A model generated the notes under the pieces. That model did not search any database. It was not told the origin of the DNA and saw only the letters and a list, made by a program, of their open reading frames with translations. Shown here in pieces: positions 51,390 through 63,942 of a stretch of 64,000 bases of DNA (within the stretch, counting starts at the first letter, position 1; each line of letters opens with the position of its first letter). The stretch lies in the NCBI GenBank assembly GCA_021613535.1, contig CP075494.1, forward strand, positions 16,120,001 through 16,184,000, written 5' to 3'. The position numbers were made by a program, and so were the translations under genes. The DNA is from Adineta vaga. Taxonomy: Eukaryota; Rotifera.

Positions 51390-54300
51390 ATGCAATATAA
51401 TGAAATACCTGCAAGCAATGAGCAAGCAACATTCATTTCCGAGGAAACTGAAGGCAAACAACAATCAGCCAAAAAGTAAGTACACGATCTAGATATTTCA
51501 ACAATGGTTGATAATATTTTTATGGTTTAGATCAGTCTGGTCGACTGTATTCTCACACAATAAAATGAAAATTATCATCACAGGACTGGTGTTTGTTTTC
51601 GTTGTGACTGGTGCAGTAATGCTTTTTACTTCTTCACAATTACAATGGACGAATGAACCATCATTCGAAAATGATCAAGGTAAAATTAGAAAGTTCTCTT
51701 ATTCTACCATAAATAATGACCAAATTCAACGAAACAAATATCAACTTCTTCATTAATATATTTTTATAGGTGATGCACTTCCTCAACTACGATCATATTC
51801 AAAACATGAAGTAGACAATTGATATGTTCATTATTTATTATCTTATAATCATTTTATAGAGACATCGATCACCAGATAGTCTTGGTCATATGAATATTTA
51901 CATTAACAAACACAATCATCGTTCAAATCAACGACTACGCTTTCCTGTAGCTCGATATGATGATCGTCGTCACTTTCGTTTGTTTTCTTTTCATATTATC
52001 TTTTCGTTCATTTGAATAACTTCTTTTTTATTTTTTTTAATCTTCTAGCATTGCGAGGTCCATTTCTCAATTTTATGCCATGGATTCCAATATTTGCTGA
52101 CCGATTAACAAAACAAACAATTGTTTACTCACCAACAGGAGGTAATAGATTATCTTTATTGTTGTTCAAGTTAATCAACAATTTGTTAATTATTATAGTT
52201 TACATTCTTCCGCCATTGATCAATTCATACGGTCAACTATTTTCAGTTGCACAACTGATTGCTTCAGGTTACGCTAGTTTAGTTAGTAGTGGATCATCAC
52301 CCTATGGAAACATTGATATGCTTCGTTATTTTCAACCGCAACCTTGTATGTTTCTTTTTTCCTCATCCACGGATTATAATATTTTGTTTATGATAGTGTT
52401 GGGTCCAGGTATTCCAGTGATTAATCCTTTGACAGGTGGCTTCACTGGTGGTATTTATGGCAATTTTGGTTCGTTTCCAAAGACTAGAGATTATGAAGCA
52501 CGATCGAAGATGGATTATTCACGTGAAAACGAAGACGATGATGATAATTATCATCGTGATGAACAACAAGAAAGTGAAGAATATAAATATCGACCTCAAT
52601 ACAATTCATATCGAAACAATAGAAAACCATACAAAACAAACAAAATTACAAGTAATATACATATTTCTTATTCATTTATTCTCGACTATTTCACGTATCT
52701 ATTCTTTCGATTGACACTGATTGATTTGACTTTGTTACAGGAAAAACAACACCTTCAACTACCAAATCATCACCATTACCATCACCTCAATCATATTTAA
52801 CCAAATGTGAACCAGAAAAGAAATCTCGTAAGTCAATTTGTTTCTTTACATATGAGATCTCACAATTCTAATTACTCATAAAATTCGCTAAGCTAATTCA
52901 TTTACTTTTTTCATTAATCATAGTGACGATAAAACTGATTCTCTTTGAATATGATATAAATAAACTTGTATGATTTATTTTTTGTTTTCATCTTTAGGAA
53001 CAAATGATCATAAAGGACGAGCATTCAAAAAGCATAAACTTCGTAGAAAAATGAGAATGTTATCGAAGTCAAAGAAATCTGATACTCCTCGTCTTCTAAG
53101 GGGTGCTTATGTCATTCAATATCCAGCTAATACTCCTGTCAAAAAATGTTTTCAGTCAGTAACTGATTCTTTACAAAAAACACACGGAATTAGTAGATCA
53201 TTAGTTAAGACGCGACTTGAATATAAGTCATCATTATTTGCTGGCATTTCTATTCAAGTAGACCATAAAGATGCTATTGACGCATTGGAAATGATTGAAG
53301 ATGCTATTGAACTTTATCCTGTTACCATTAGTCAACGTCCACGTCCTAAAAAGAATTCTGCATTTTTTGACAGATTAACAGAAGCACAACGTAAAACATT
53401 GATTCCTCACTATTTAACTGGTGTTGATGATATTCACAAACGGTTCAAAAATTTTGGTGAGGGTGTTAAAGTGAGTATTGATATATTTTGCTTCATTTTC
53501 AAGCATTCTACTGAGCTAAACAAAATAATTTATTCTATTTTATTACAGATAGGTATGATTGATACCGGTATTGATTATACACATCCAGCACTTGGAGGCT
53601 GTTTTGGAGGAGATTGTAAAGTGGCTTTTGGCTATGGTAAGAGATTAAATTTGATCATTATCGGGATAATTAATATGAAACAATGATTGTGTAGATTTAG
53701 TTGGTGATGCTTATGATGGTAGTAACACACCAGAAGAAGATGATGATCCTATGGACAATTGTTCTGAAGATGCTCATGGTATATTTTGTCTTGCATATTT
53801 CTATTATTTAGTGTCATAATATAATATATAGGAACACATGTCGCTGGTATTATTGGTGCAAATACGACTGGAATTGATCAACCACTTTATACTCCATTTG
53901 AGCATTTTATAGGTGTTGCTCCTCGAGCAAAACTCGGAGCATGTGAGTAACGTTTAGTTTATTCAATAGAATATTTATATTTTTCATATTTCTTTAAAAG
54001 ATCGTGTATTTGGGTGTTCAGGTTATGTAACTAGTGGTAAGTGTGAATAGTGATACATTCTTACTATTGATCCTGCGTTTATGAAATATATTTTGCAAAT
54101 ATATCAATTTCTAGATGTGGTAGCTAAAGCAATCTATCGTGCTTATGACGATGGTATGGATATAAGTGAGTATTTTCGATTATGTCTTTTATTTTTCTCG
54201 ACCAAATCTTGATGTCAGAAACGAGGCTGCCGAGAAAATATCTTTGAAGCAGTGACATTTATTAACATACATTGAAAATCTGTAAATGAACTTAGTCTTT

Positions 54301-57300
54301 CCCTTGAGATTATGAATTTTTCATTCAAGTAGAAAATAATATCAATCGAATCTCTGACGACGGGTAAATATGTAAATAATTTGTATAAATGATAAGCTGA
54401 TCGAAAAATTTTTCGTTCTGGTCCGAAAATCGGGCTTCTCTGTAAAACCGCTCAATTTTCTGTATAATTTCATACTCATTAATTCTTATTATAATTCTTA
54501 TGTATTTAGTAACACTATCTCTCGGAGGTCTTGACGCTTACCGACTTTCTGTTGATACAATAGCTGCTCAATTAGTATCCGAAGCAGGAGGTGAGTTTTT
54601 ATTCCGTTATTAAATCATATAGCTAATCTAACATTTGTCGTAGCTTATATCACAATCTCGGCTGGGAACGACGGAACTAAGGGTTTGTACAGTACTCAGA
54701 GTCCGGCAATTGCATCAGGTGCTATGACTATTGGTTCGATCGATAATAAATATCAACTAACGTCCATTATAATCACACCTAACGGTAAACAAATTAATTA
54801 TTCACCTGGATTTTATGGTGGATGGACATCGAATGTCACCTCAAAAATCGTTGTCAACGGTTAGCTACAACAATGTACATCATCTATATTTATTAGAGTT
54901 TTTCTTTAGATCCAAATCGAGGACTGAATGACGGTTGTAATGGTATAAATAATCCAACGACAGTGATAGGTGCTGTAGTTCTATTTTCTTACAATGTTCA
55001 AGATACATGCAGCTCTTTTTTTCGATGCAATGCGGCAGCAGAAGCTCACGCAATAGGGTGTCTTATGTATGATGCTGGTTCTATTTCAGGTCTTGTTTCT
55101 ACATGCTTTTTATTTAACAATGATTTTGTTGTAGGTTCCAATTTGATTCCTAGTGGAAGTATGAGTTTAACTAATGGTTTAAGCATTGTTATAACTGTAG
55201 CTAAGAATCCTTCTGCTCTTTATACTTTCACTGGCATACCTAGTGTGACTTTGTCGGTAAGAATATTGAATGAAAAGTCAAAGAAAATGTTTTCCTTTCA
55301 TAATAGAAACATATGAGAAACAACAAGTAGTGTAGATATATCGGAAAGAGATGAAGTGCATAAAAAGCTTAATCTCTATTAACATCTCTATTTTGGGCAT
55401 ATTTCAGATTAAATGATGCCTACGAAAAAAGTACACAAAACTTAACTTGATATTTTTTGAATATGGACATGACTATCGACATGCATCTATCCTAAATTGT
55501 TTTGAGCTTTAGAATTGAGTTTGAGTTTTGCCAAAAGATATAGAAATATGACATCAACTACAATACTAACTCATTAGGCATTTTTGATCTAGTGTATTGA
55601 ATTGAAGATCAAACATCGAAGATTTAATTGCTTAAATTAGGAATAGATATAGTTCTTGAACTTATATACAAAATCAAATCGTTTATGTTTGATGCACATC
55701 TAAGTATGCAACTGTAGTTGAGAAAGAAAAGCAAATTAAAAATGATCTGTCCAACCAAATAATAACCAAAATTTCGAGTCTTCCTTACTCCTCTTTTGTA
55801 GCTAGATCGAATTAAATGACACTAATAACTTTTAGTGTTTTTGAATAAATCTTTCAGCTATTAAGTATAGACACTTCCGAATGGAAGAAGCATCTTTTCT
55901 TATCTATTCATTTTTACCAATCACAAATCCTGATAATGTGAACCTGCAAACACTTGTTTCTCTATATGTTTAGGAAAAACTGTTAACACCTTCTTATTTT
56001 ACATCGCTTGGTCCTACCGGTGACTTAGATTTCTATACAGAAATATGTGCCATTGGTGGATTTGTATACTCAACAGTTTCACCCTCTGCTGCTACGATAA
56101 GCAAAGTGTCAGTAGCATATAATACATATTCCGGTACAAGTATGTCTTCTCCTTATATGGCTGGGTAAGTTTCATTATGCATGATAATAGGAGATTTCTA
56201 TTAAATGATCAATTAGATACACATGATAGTCGACTTTTAATTACTAAAATTATCATAAACAACCATTTTGACTTCTTATGCATTTAGATTCTAATAATTA
56301 GTACAACTTTTTTTGTTTCTACTTGAAGAGTATTAGCATTATTTCTATCCAACATTAACAATCCTCCTCCATACACAGTCAATGGTACTTCATCGAATGG
56401 AAAATGTCGTCCTAAATTCTCTCTTGTCAAAGATATATTTCAATCAAATGCTCAAATGCTGAATATACACAGTTCTTCTCTTCTTGCTAGTGCTATTCAA
56501 CAAGGAGCTGGACTGGTGCAAGCTATGAAAGGTATCACTACTACAACTTTGGTCTCTCCAAGTACACTTTCACTAAATGATACAGTGAGAAAACACTCGT
56601 CATACAAAGTTAGCATAACAAATATTGGAAATACAAAAGCTACGTATGAAGTGAATCATGTTGGGGCAGCACTTGTTACTGGAGCAACATCAACCAGTGA
56701 ATTGCTCCTTCTTGAACCCATCTACTCTGAAGATTATTCTGTAAGTTTCAAATTAGAGATTCATCTAAATTAGCGAGAGGTTTCAAAAAACAAAAGCTAA
56801 AGACGTATTTTGATCAGTAGAAAAACGAAAAAATATATTTGTTTGTTTGCTTATTTAGAAGATGATTTCTTTTCTTTTTTTACTCTAAAAAAATCTTTTT
56901 GTTATTGTAAAATATTTCAGAAAGTAACTATTCAACCATCTAAATTTCAACTTCAACCTGGACATACACAAAAAATAACGCTGCGATTCCAAGAACCTTC
57001 GAGAGCTGATCCAACTCTTCTTCCAGTGTATTCTGGTTATATTAATGTTCAAAATACAATCAATAATCAGAATACTCATGTATCATGTAATTTCTTTAGT
57101 TCGATCATTTGATTTTCATATTAGTTACTGCGTCTTCGTCTGATTTATGTCTAATAGATGCTGGTGTTGTAGGTGATTATAGTAAAGCACAGATTATTGT
57201 TCGAAATTCGGATTTGGGACCTATCACAGGAATTCAAGATGTAAATGGAGCTTATGTGACTAATGGACAAATTCCAACATTAAAATGTACTGAAGGGTGT

Positions 57301-58061
57301 ATGGTCATTGTGGTATTGGCATATCCAACACGACTTCTTAAAGTAGAAGCTATTTCAACAACAGATAATACAAAGTAATAATCATTTAGGTATTAGCTCT
57401 TTTAGTTATTCCAAAGATAGAAAGTGTTCCTCGATACACTATTTAGTCTTTAGAAGAGTCGATGGTCTTTTATATTTCAAATTGAATTTTGAAAACAAAA
57501 ACGACCTTCGTATATATACGGAGTACTGGGGACGTGAGAACTAGCAAAGCAAACTCCTTAATAATGAATATAAAAAAAGATATGAACTTCCACACTACTC
57601 CAATGCTAGAGTTGAATTAAATGCAATTACCATCAATTAACTCGTGTCCTCATCATAAACGATTATCCTTATAAACTTTCAAGAGTTCTATGAGCATTTG
57701 CTAAACTTCTATATTTAAAAATATATGTAGTTTTCGAACGATTATTTCTTTCTTTTGTAGTCATGGTGTACTATATAGTGCGGGAACTACTTTTAGCGAC
57801 ATACAGAACACCTTAGTCGGTTATCTCTATGCCGAAAGCTTGCCAAGAAATTTGCCAATTATCTTTGCTTCTTATGAAAAATACTGGTATGGTGAAGTTG
57901 GTAAAATATCAATGACAGAAGAAAAACCAGATGGCCCGATTAGTAAACTTGCCGACGATCAATACACAATTCAGTTTTCAGTTCTTCGACATTTTGGTGA
58001 TCCAACAAACCCAAGTGACTATGAGGTTTATCAGTCACCACCGTTCAATCTTGTTCAATAA
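51390..58061 (+). CDS. Membrane-anchored subtilisin-like serine protease (S8)
   Basis: Twenty-two exons with in-frame junctions: 51390-51475, 51531-51679, 51770-51810, 51860-51977, 52049-52141, 52199-52345, 52397-52651, 52741-52827, 52998-53470, 53549-53636, 53695-53778, 53832-53942, 54001-54036, 54115-54165, 54510-54590, 54644-54859, 54910-55256, 55974-56164, 56329-56740, 56921-57086, 57125-57374, 57761-58061; about 1260 residues. A cytoplasmic head and a TM helix (MKIIITGLVFVFVVTGAVML) suggest a type II membrane protein; a Pro/Asn-rich linker, an I9-like propeptide (RLLRGAYVIQYPANT) and the catalytic domain follow. Triad: MIDTGIDYTHP (Asp), DAHGTHVAGI (His), SGTSMSSPYMAG (Ser). A PA-like insert (FFRCNAAAEAHAIGCLMYDA) lies between His and Ser; Fn3-like domains end the protein. 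It resembles fungal/bacterial Vpr-type subtilases. The 717-bp intron at 55257 is exceptional. Confidence 0.88.
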
Positions 58062-59864
58062 CCTGATATAAACATTAATCATTACTTCATTTCTTTTAGG
58101 ATTTCTTTTCGTAACGATTCTTTCATCTTTCATCCTTTTCCCTCGACTGAAGGGAGGATAATACGAAAAAAACTAAAATGATTTGTTTGTTTGTGACAGA
58201 TCAAAGGTCAAAAGTAAAAAAAAAACATTATCTGCAAAATGATAGAAAACATTCAAAGCAAACAGGAGGGTGAGGGTGTGGGTGAAAGATCAACGGTTGT
58301 CTATGGAAAAACAAATTTCAAGAAAATCATTCTATAGGAACACGCTTCGGCCTTCATATACTACCTAAAGGGTATCTTTAGGCGTCATTCACTCCAAGAT
58401 AGAAATATCCCATGAAATAAAGTATTTGTTTCGAAAGGTATTCAAAAAGATAACTGGCTAAGCTTTGGTTGCGTCTTCTCATGCACCAAGGTCATTGAAA
58501 AGTTCATGAAGGACAAAGATCTTTACAGAATTACCGTGTTACGTATTCTACGGGTAGTTAGTCACGAACTCATTCTCCTTTTTCAATTTCTCTCGCAAAT
58601 TGTATTGATAAAAGACCAGAAGCTACTGAGGAAACACCGAAACTCGATTCAGTTATTCTTCTCAAGTTTGAATTCTTAGTGACCAATATGTTGAATTGGA
58701 ACGTGTAAACCACTGAACATGAGTGACCAATCAGAGACCGACTGACGAATGACTAGTCCTTTATAGAAAAGGTTATTTGTTAGTAAAAGATTGAAATGAC
58801 TATAAAATCAGATTCGCAAAATCAAAGAGAAAATGAATAAAGAGTTCGAAAGTAGGAGCTGCTATATTTAGATGCGTATGAATTTACGATACAAAAATTC
58901 GTTCTCGTGTGTTAAAGATAAATTCAACTTATGGTAGATCCATCATTATTGCAATAGGCGAGACTCGTGATACTTCAGAAGCTATTAAATAATTCTTGGT
59001 GAGCAAGTGCACGTAACTGAATCGATTGATTGACGCGAACCTGATGCTGTTTACTTATATTTATCTGATTCCCCGCACTAAAACCTGTGAGTGGTATCAG
59101 TACTTCGGAATCCTCCGTTTCGAAAATATTCTTTTCTTTAAGATGGTTGATGGTTAAGGTTCCAAAGATATGACATTGCTCGGACTACACCTATTAGCGT
59201 GCAATACACACTGAAGCATTGTAATGCTCTAATTTCCGTTTCTGGTACCAACCGCAATATAATGACAATGAATGTGCTTAAAAAGTCATAGATGTTTGTG
59301 TTTGCTTTTTTATTGAACACTTTGTCGGCTTGTATGTACGATAAGGGTGGTTTTTTTAAACTTAATTCCACTTAATGGTTAATATTAAGCGTTGAGTCAG
59401 AAAACTTGACTTGATTTTGAGTTAAGCCATTTGACCCACCCCTATTGTATGATTCCAATCCTTTTTTTTATCCATGGCTGAATCTCAGTTGTATATATCA
59501 TATAGTTCACAAAGTTAAGGTTTTCTATAAATATTCTAGTGGTCCCAACAAATATTAATCAAGACATGAGCGGAAAAGAAACGAAACGATATTATGTGAT
59601 AATAACGATAGTGTGTAAAATCATGACATTTTTAAATATAAGAACCGGTCAGAACAATCTTCTAACTTTTTCTAGAAACCGCTTCGGGAATGCAAAGAAT
59701 TAGCGCTACTGATTGCCTAATTGTCTATCGACGGATATGTAACAAGTATTCCATGAGTTGTAAAGATTCAATCTCAAACCAAAAACCGTTTCAGCGAAAA
59801 TAGTCCCTAAATTTGGTTTGATTAATCCTTCAGTCTAGGGTCAAGCGATTCACCTTCGACGAGC

Positions 59865-60067
59865 GTTATTTTTGAATGACAATAAGAAGAAAAAAAGAAA
59901 AGTATTTATATAAAGTTATTCATGCGTCATTTTCATAGAAATAATAAAGATTTTTCAGAAAGAAAAACAAGAACAATAATTTTATTCCGGTCAGAAAATG
60001 TCATTTTATAAATGATCAATGCTTGGACTCGTAGTATAGTTACTTTATCGAATAACTTTAGAAATCC
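59865..60067. repeat. 203-bp dispersed duplication, copy 2
   Basis: About 98% identical to 50321-50523. Its right boundary is followed directly by the telomere-like foldback. Confidence 0.9.
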
Positions 60068-60069
60068 AT

Positions 60070-60131
60070 CTTGATGGTGTATGGACTTGTGGATGTCTCT
60101 GTTATATTCAGACCCACAATCACATCCTCAA
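60070..60131. repeat. Telomere-like foldback
   Basis: Left arm ttgatggtgtatggacttgt and right arm gacccacaatcacatcctca pair imperfectly (CTTGA...TCAAG at the base). Confidence 0.5.
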
Positions 60132-60452
60132 GTCATTTTTTTATTGAGTCTGAAGAAGAGTGTATTACTTCATAACAACTTATTACTGTTTAGATTTTTC
60201 CTTTACTTTTGTCTGTGATCGTCGATTATTATAATGACGCATAAACTTTCTTTTGTGTTTCTCTTCTTTACTTTGGGTTTTTTCCCATTTCATGATGTGC
60301 TGTTCTCCACTTTAACTTTTTGGTTATTATTTTTTAAAGATTTACTCTTCCTTTATATATTAGAAGTTATTCAAAATCAAAATAGAGTAAATTGACTACT
60401 AGTAATTATTTATTTTTTTATTATAGGTGTTTCACATATCGAAGACTCAACT

Positions 60453-63400
60453 ATGTCAGAAAATAATCAAACTAATAATTGGGATAATATTACTAGACTA
60501 ATTGATGAAATTTGGAATGGTGATGAAATTACTGCTACTAACTATATGGATTTGTATACGTAAGTTTATTTTGCTTTTTTTAAAATTTATTTTGACTTCT
60601 CATTAATAGATATACATGGCAATATTGCACGACTTGTGCGCCAAGTGAAAATAGTCGGCAATGCATTAGTGATAGACAAAAGCTCGCAAGAGAGAATTTA
60701 TATGTTTATTTAGAAAATTATATTCGAAAGAACCTTGAAAATGTATCAAAAGTAAGATTCATCATTTAGAAATCTTTATACGTATCGGAATAAACACGAA
60801 TGAATAATTTATGTTATTTATATCCTAAAAATTTATGAATTATAGAAGATTAATATTTATTTACGAAAAAATTCGTAATGTTTAGTTGTAAAATACTTTA
60901 TCATTATTTCCTCCAAAGGATATTAACAATCAAAACGACGAAAATTGTCATCAGTATTTCAAACAACTTCACGTTAAACATGTCAGAATATTCGCCACTT
61001 TGAACGGTAGTCTTAACTATCTTTATCGATGTTGGATTAGATCTAAACTTGATCTTGGAAGAAAGAATGTTTATGAAATTAGTGTAGTATGTTCTTTTCT
61101 TCTACTCTTTTATCGTTATAAAAAAAATTTTTGAATAATTAGTTAGCCAATCAAATGTGGACAGAAATTGTCATCAAACCACATTTTCATCGATTGCCTA
61201 AAATATGTTTAACAACGATCAACAAGAATCGTCAACATCATTCAGCTTTTGATGTACAATCACTCAAATGTATTCTTGAATCTTTTTGTACGTAGATGAC
61301 TTTCATCTGATCTTCGCGTTTATTTTAAATATCTTTTTTAGCAAATGATATTTATAAGGAAAATTTTGAAAACGAATTTCTTCAAGCAATGGAAGCTTTT
61401 TATCGAACAAAAGAAACGCCTTCGATCGAATCAAATGATGAAATGCTCGATTATTTGAAAATAGTAAATATATTAGAATTAAATTAAGTTAAATACACTT
61501 ATTCTTTTTTAGGTAGCAGAATATTTTGATTATGAAATCAACCAAGCAAAATCTTATTTACCTCAAGGAAAAACAACAATAATAAAACTAATTGATTTGT
61601 TGGAAAGAATATTTCTTCCAGACAAGATTTATAATATTATCATAGAAAAACTTCAAATACTTGTATCATATGAAAATAATTATCAAAGTAAATTTATTCT
61701 ATTACTAATTCATAGTTATCAAATTTTTAGATATGAACATAGAATTATCAATATTATTCGAACATATTCGTCGAATTCCCAAACTAAAAAATGAACTTTT
61801 AAAATTGATAGAAAATCATATTTATCAACAAGGAATCAATACAATTGAATCTCTTAACGGAAAAACATCAAATGTAAATGTATTAATCTCCATTTATTGA
61901 CATCTTATATCCAATGTGTTATTTATAGGATGCAATACTTTATATTGAAACAATTGTTGATATTCATAGAAGATTTCTTACATCGATCCAGAAAACATTT
62001 GTCTATGATCCAAGCGTGATTGGTGCTTTTGATAAAGTATACACATCGATATTGTCTGTTTCAAATAAAATTTGTTCTCGAAAATCTTTTAGGGTTGTGC
62101 TAAATTCATCAATCAGAATAACATTGAACAAACAATTGGTAGCATAAGAAAATCAGCAGTATTTTTAGCTCATTATTGTGATCTATTATTAAGAAAAAAG
62201 TTATATATATATTTATTGAAAATAATAAATTTTTATTTATGATCTTTATGTAGAAGAAAAGGTGTGATAGATGATGATTGGGAAGATAAACTGAATAATA
62301 TTCTAGTAAGGTATTCATTTATTTCCTTTCTAATATATGTTGTTCTGTTTTAGATTATTTTCAATTACATTGACGATAAAGATATTTTTATGAAATTTTA
62401 TCAAAAAATGTTTGCAAAACGTTTAATTAATCAATCAAATGTATCAGATTCATTTGTTGACGAATCATTAATTTCACAGTTCAAAGTAAAAAAAGAAACT
62501 TTTCACATTTCTATTAAGATTTCTTCTTGTTTCAATGTTTAGAGCAAATGTGGTCATGAATATACATCAAAATTAGAACAAATGTTCAAAGATATTCAAT
62601 TAAGTAAAGATCTTACTAATGAGTATCAAAGATATCAGAAAAATACATATAATAATGAAATTGGTAAAGTATAATGACATAGAATAAGTATATGAACATA
62701 TGAATTTGTCTTACTGTTTTTGTTTCAGATGATTTTTCTATGATGATTCTGACTTTAAATTTTTGGCCATTTTCGCAACCATCATCTATAATTTTGCCAA
62801 TGAAAGTAAGAAGATATTTATTTAATCTGATAAACTTATAATATTAATTTTAGTTAAACAAAACATTTGATCATTTCACAAAATTTTATCTTATGAAACA
62901 TAATAGTCGAAAATTAACATTACTTCATCAATATTCTCAAGGTGAATTACAAATGAATTTAAAAAACAAAAAATATCGATTAGAGGTAAGAATTACTTTA
63001 TGATTCATTGAAAAAAAAAACGAATTAATTCTATTGAAAAAGGTATCAATATATCAAATGATAATTTTATTATTATTTAATCAACAATCAAAATGGATTG
63101 TTGAACAAATTTATGATCAAACACAAATTAAATTAGATTTATTATTTGAAATTCTTTCTTATAGTTTTTCCTCGATACAAAATCTTGTTTAAAAGAAGAA
63201 AATCTTTATTTTGCAGTGATAAATTTCGATTGAATTTCATTGTTCCATTGAAATCGAATGAAACAAAAGATCTAAGTAAAACAATAGATGAAGAATAAAA
63301 AAGAACTTAAATATTCATTATTAATTCAAGAAGTTATTGAACAATTATATTCACGTTTTAAACCAAATATATCTTTGATTAAAGTAAATTTTATCGAATT

Positions 63401-63521
63401 TTTAATAATCAATTTAAAATCTTTCATTTTGTTTTCTTAGAAATGCATCGATATTTTAATTGAAAAAGGATATTTTGAACGTGATGCAAATGATAAAGAT
63501 ACTTTACATTATTTGGCTTGA
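60453..63521 (+). CDS. Cullin (CUL1-like), C terminus damaged
   Basis: Exons: 60453-60559, 60610-60751, 60919-61086, 61143-61287, 61342-61463, 61513-61687, 61731-61873, 61929-62036, 62093-62199, 62254-62305, 62354-62485, 62543-62663, 62729-62805, 62854-62985, 63043-63383, 63441-63521. The order of motifs is that of a cullin: N-terminal repeats (FYRTKETPSIESND, then IDLLERIFLP), the cullin-homology signature (IIFNYIDDKDIFMKFYQKMF then AKRLI), LNFWPFSQPS, and the winged-helix end (LLIQEVIEQLYSRFKP, KKCIDILIEKGYFERD, HYLA stop). Cullins scaffold RING ubiquitin ligases and bind Rbx through the homology domain. Two lesions lie in exon 15: a +1 T in a T5 run near 63160, and a shortened, out-of-frame join at 63288-63302 just before the neddylation-site segment. 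It may be a recent pseudogene or carry assembly errors. Confidence 0.8.
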
Positions 63522-63679
63522 ATATAATCGAATTCAACACTTCACTTTCGAAGAAAATTCCATTATAAATGTTTGTTTTTATATAAATTATAATAAACAT
63601 GAATCATGTATGCTGATATTCTCTTTATCTCCAAGTATTAGGACACAATTGTTGTGTTAATTACAATGAAATATAAAAA

Positions 63680-63736
63680 GTGAGGGTGTAGGTGTGAATC
63701 TCTCTTCTATATATTCACACCCACACCCACACCCAG
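63680..63736. repeat. Telomere-like foldback
   Basis: Arms gtgagggtgtaggtgtgaat (from 63680) and attcacacccacacccacac (from 63713) are almost fully complementary around a pyrimidine-rich loop. Confidence 0.75.
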
Positions 63737-63942
63737 GATTTCTCTACACGACTTGCAAATGTAAAGTGAATGGAAGTTGGCGATCTATTGCTGGCAGTTG
63801 TAACAACTAAACATTTTCCTCATATTTATGTAGTTCCTCTCCGATTATAATGATCCTCTCTATTCAATAAAACTACCCTGAGTACTTATAGAATGAATTG
63901 ACGAATACATTCTATAAGAATATCTACCATCGTTCTTAATTT

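Larger units (their letters stand above)
58062..60452. other. Gene-poor stretch with repeats
   Basis: Holds a lone G-rich tract (ggagggtgagggtgtgggtg, about 58265-58284), copy 2 of the 203-bp duplication, a foldback at 60070-60131, and a putative 5'-UTR acceptor (ttattatag) before the cullin start. ORFs are not gene-like. Confidence 0.45.

Noticed and set aside
59340-59453. Possible hAT-like MITE with GGGTGG-type ends
   Set aside because: Ends (taagggtgg / ccacccct) are only weakly inverted and no clean 8-bp target duplication is present.
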